Source: a bacterium (GTDB lineage: Bacteria; UBA6262). From it: a stretch of DNA of 6,668 nucleotides. The stretch covers positions 1 through 6,668 of the forward strand of contig JAQUQP010000103.1 of the NCBI GenBank assembly GCA_028716025.1. The letters run 5' to 3'. The notes under the pieces were generated by a model, which made no database searches, was not told the origin of the DNA, and saw nothing but the letters and a program-made list of their open reading frames with translations. How positions within the stretch are numbered: the stretch's first letter is position 1; every line of letters starts with the position of its first letter. A program made the translations under genes and the position numbers. This document shows, one piece after another, positions 5,947 through 6,668 of this stretch.

Positions 5947-6538
5947 CTGCATATTGCTTTCAATGATATTTTCCGCTGGAGCCTGCGGGCCAAAGGTCGC
6001 TAACATCTCTACCACCGGTAAGAACATTATTTGCTTTGGCGACAGCCTGACCGCAGGATATGGAGCAAATCCAGGCGAAGACTATCCTTCTATTCTAGCC
6101 AAACTATTGGGCCAACCAGTAATTAATGCCGGTATCAGTGGTAATACTACCCGCCAAGCGCTAGATCGTCTGCAGGCTGACGTCCTCGAAAAGGACCCTA
6201 AGTTAGTGATCGTACAGTTTGGCGCCAATGATTTTTTCCGCAAGATCCCCATAAGTGAAACCAAATCCAACCTAAACCAGATAGCCCGGAGGATCCACGA
6301 GAAAGGGGCCATGGTGGCGATAGCCGGCGTGCGCATTGGCTTACTGGTAGATGAATATGACGAAGTTTTTGAGAGTGTTGCCAGCGACACGAAATGTATC
6401 TATATTCCTAATATTATTAAGGACATCTTCACCGATCCTTCAAAAAAGAGCGATGAAATACACCAGAATGCTGCAGGCTATGCCATTATTGCCCAGCGGA
6501 TATATGAAAGGATATGGCCATTCTTAAAAAAAGGATAG
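5921..6538 (+). CDS. SGNH/GDSL hydrolase, probable lipoprotein
   Basis: This 205-residue protein is an SGNH-type esterase or acyl hydrolase close to the TesA / lysophospholipase L1 / arylesterase group, which cleaves ester or thioester bonds by a Ser-His-Asp mechanism. All four blocks are present: GDSLTAGYG (40-48, nucleophile Ser42), NAGISGNTT (69-77, oxyanion Gly74), GAND (101-104, Asn103) and the DEIH block (178-181, Asp178 and His181) followed by QNAAGY. The N-terminus (MFWYKLTISCILLSMIFSAGAC) gives a hydrophobic segment ending at Cys22. The lipobox AGAC is weaker than LxGC, so lipidation is likely but not certain. It begins at TTG inside the preceding gene (26-nt overlap), which suggests coupled translation. 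The substrate is unknown; lipids, acylated glycans and O-acetylated peptidoglycan are all possible. The enzyme call is strong; the exact start is moderate. Confidence 0.88.
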   Translation: MFWYKLTISCILLSMIFSAGACGPKVANISTTGKNIICFGDSLTAGYGANPGEDYPSILAKLLGQPVINAGISGNTTRQALDRLQADVLEKDPKLVIVQFGANDFFRKIPISETKSNLNQIARRIHEKGAMVAIAGVRIGLLVDEYDEVFESVASDTKCIYIPNIIKDIFTDPSKKSDEIHQNAAGYAIIAQRIYERIWPFLKKG

Positions 6539-6542
6539 CACA

Positions 6543-6668
6543 ATGCGGCAATACTTTTGGCTTTTTATGAGTTTCCTGACCATCTTCCTTATTGTGTATG
6601 GCGGCAGCCATCTTTATGTTTACCTGCGCCTGATCCAGCCTCTCAGGCTCGTTGGTTTTGCTTCTTTG
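6543..6668 (+). CDS. N-terminal fragment of a membrane protein, possibly a metallophosphoesterase (runs off window)
   Basis: An ORF starts with ATG at 6543, 4 nt after the SGNH hydrolase stop, with AAGGA (6531-6535) 7 nt upstream, and is open for all 42 codons to the window end. The visible part is a strongly hydrophobic segment (about residues 4-20) followed by YGGSHLYVYLRL (19-30). This resembles the multi-helix N-terminus that precedes the phosphoesterase domain in many membrane-bound bacterial metallophosphoesterases. No catalytic motif lies inside the window, so the family is a guess from the N-terminal pattern. That it is a real gene and a membrane protein is well supported by the start context and composition. 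Confidence 0.6.
   Translation, partial: MRQYFWLFMSFLTIFLIVYGGSHLYVYLRLIQPLRLVGFASL

Noticed and set aside
5710..6027. Reverse-strand open frame of 105 codons across the COG3014-like/SGNH junction
   Set aside because: It spans two convincing sense genes and shows no conserved pattern.

Overview
The window is one strand of tightly packed bacterial genes from 183 to the right edge, with no convincing reverse-strand gene. The organism looks like a diderm (Gram-negative-type) bacterium. Three consecutive genes encode likely lipoproteins, one of them an LpoB-type penicillin-binding-protein activator, and such proteins normally sit in an outer membrane. Together with a predicted pyrophosphate-type phosphofructokinase and a small cysteine-rich 'two-CW' protein, this suggests an anaerobic or uncultured lineage (for example Margulisbacteria/WOR-1 or a neighbouring candidate phylum). 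That placement is a weak inference.

Layout. Positions 1-182 hold no convincing gene. They contain two strong palindromic structures, probably the end of an upstream transcription unit and/or a dispersed intergenic repeat. Positions 183-2226 form one translationally coupled unit: a membrane-anchored DUF218 (SanA/YdcF-like) protein, then the transmembrane T component (ecfT/cbiQ) and ATPase (ecfA/cbiO) of an energy-coupling-factor transporter. The gene junctions are TAATG and ATGA overlaps. No substrate-binding S component is visible, so the transported vitamin or metal cannot be named.

A good sigma-70-like promoter (2234-2262) and a strong ribosome binding site precede the second group. This begins with a 404-residue phosphofructokinase-family enzyme (2310-3524) whose active-site signature (GGDDS plus PKT) points to PPi rather than ATP as phosphoryl donor. 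A 101-residue two-CW protein follows (3549-3854). Then comes an envelope cluster: LpoB-like lipoprotein (3859-4470), a large COG3014-like lipoprotein (4522-5946, TTG start), a GDSL/SGNH hydrolase probably also lipid-anchored (5921-6538, TTG start overlapping the previous gene by 26 nt), and the truncated N-terminus of a membrane protein, possibly a metallophosphoesterase (6543 to the window end).

How they may work together. LpoB-like and COG3014-like lipoproteins are known to occur side by side in other bacteria. With the SGNH hydrolase and the partial membrane protein they look like a cell-envelope module. The link to phosphofructokinase and the two-CW protein may only be shared transcription. 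I see no mobile element, CRISPR array, tRNA or rRNA. Most genes are members of known families; the less usual points are the linkerless LpoB, the divergent phosphofructokinase active site, the two-CW protein and the structured leader.
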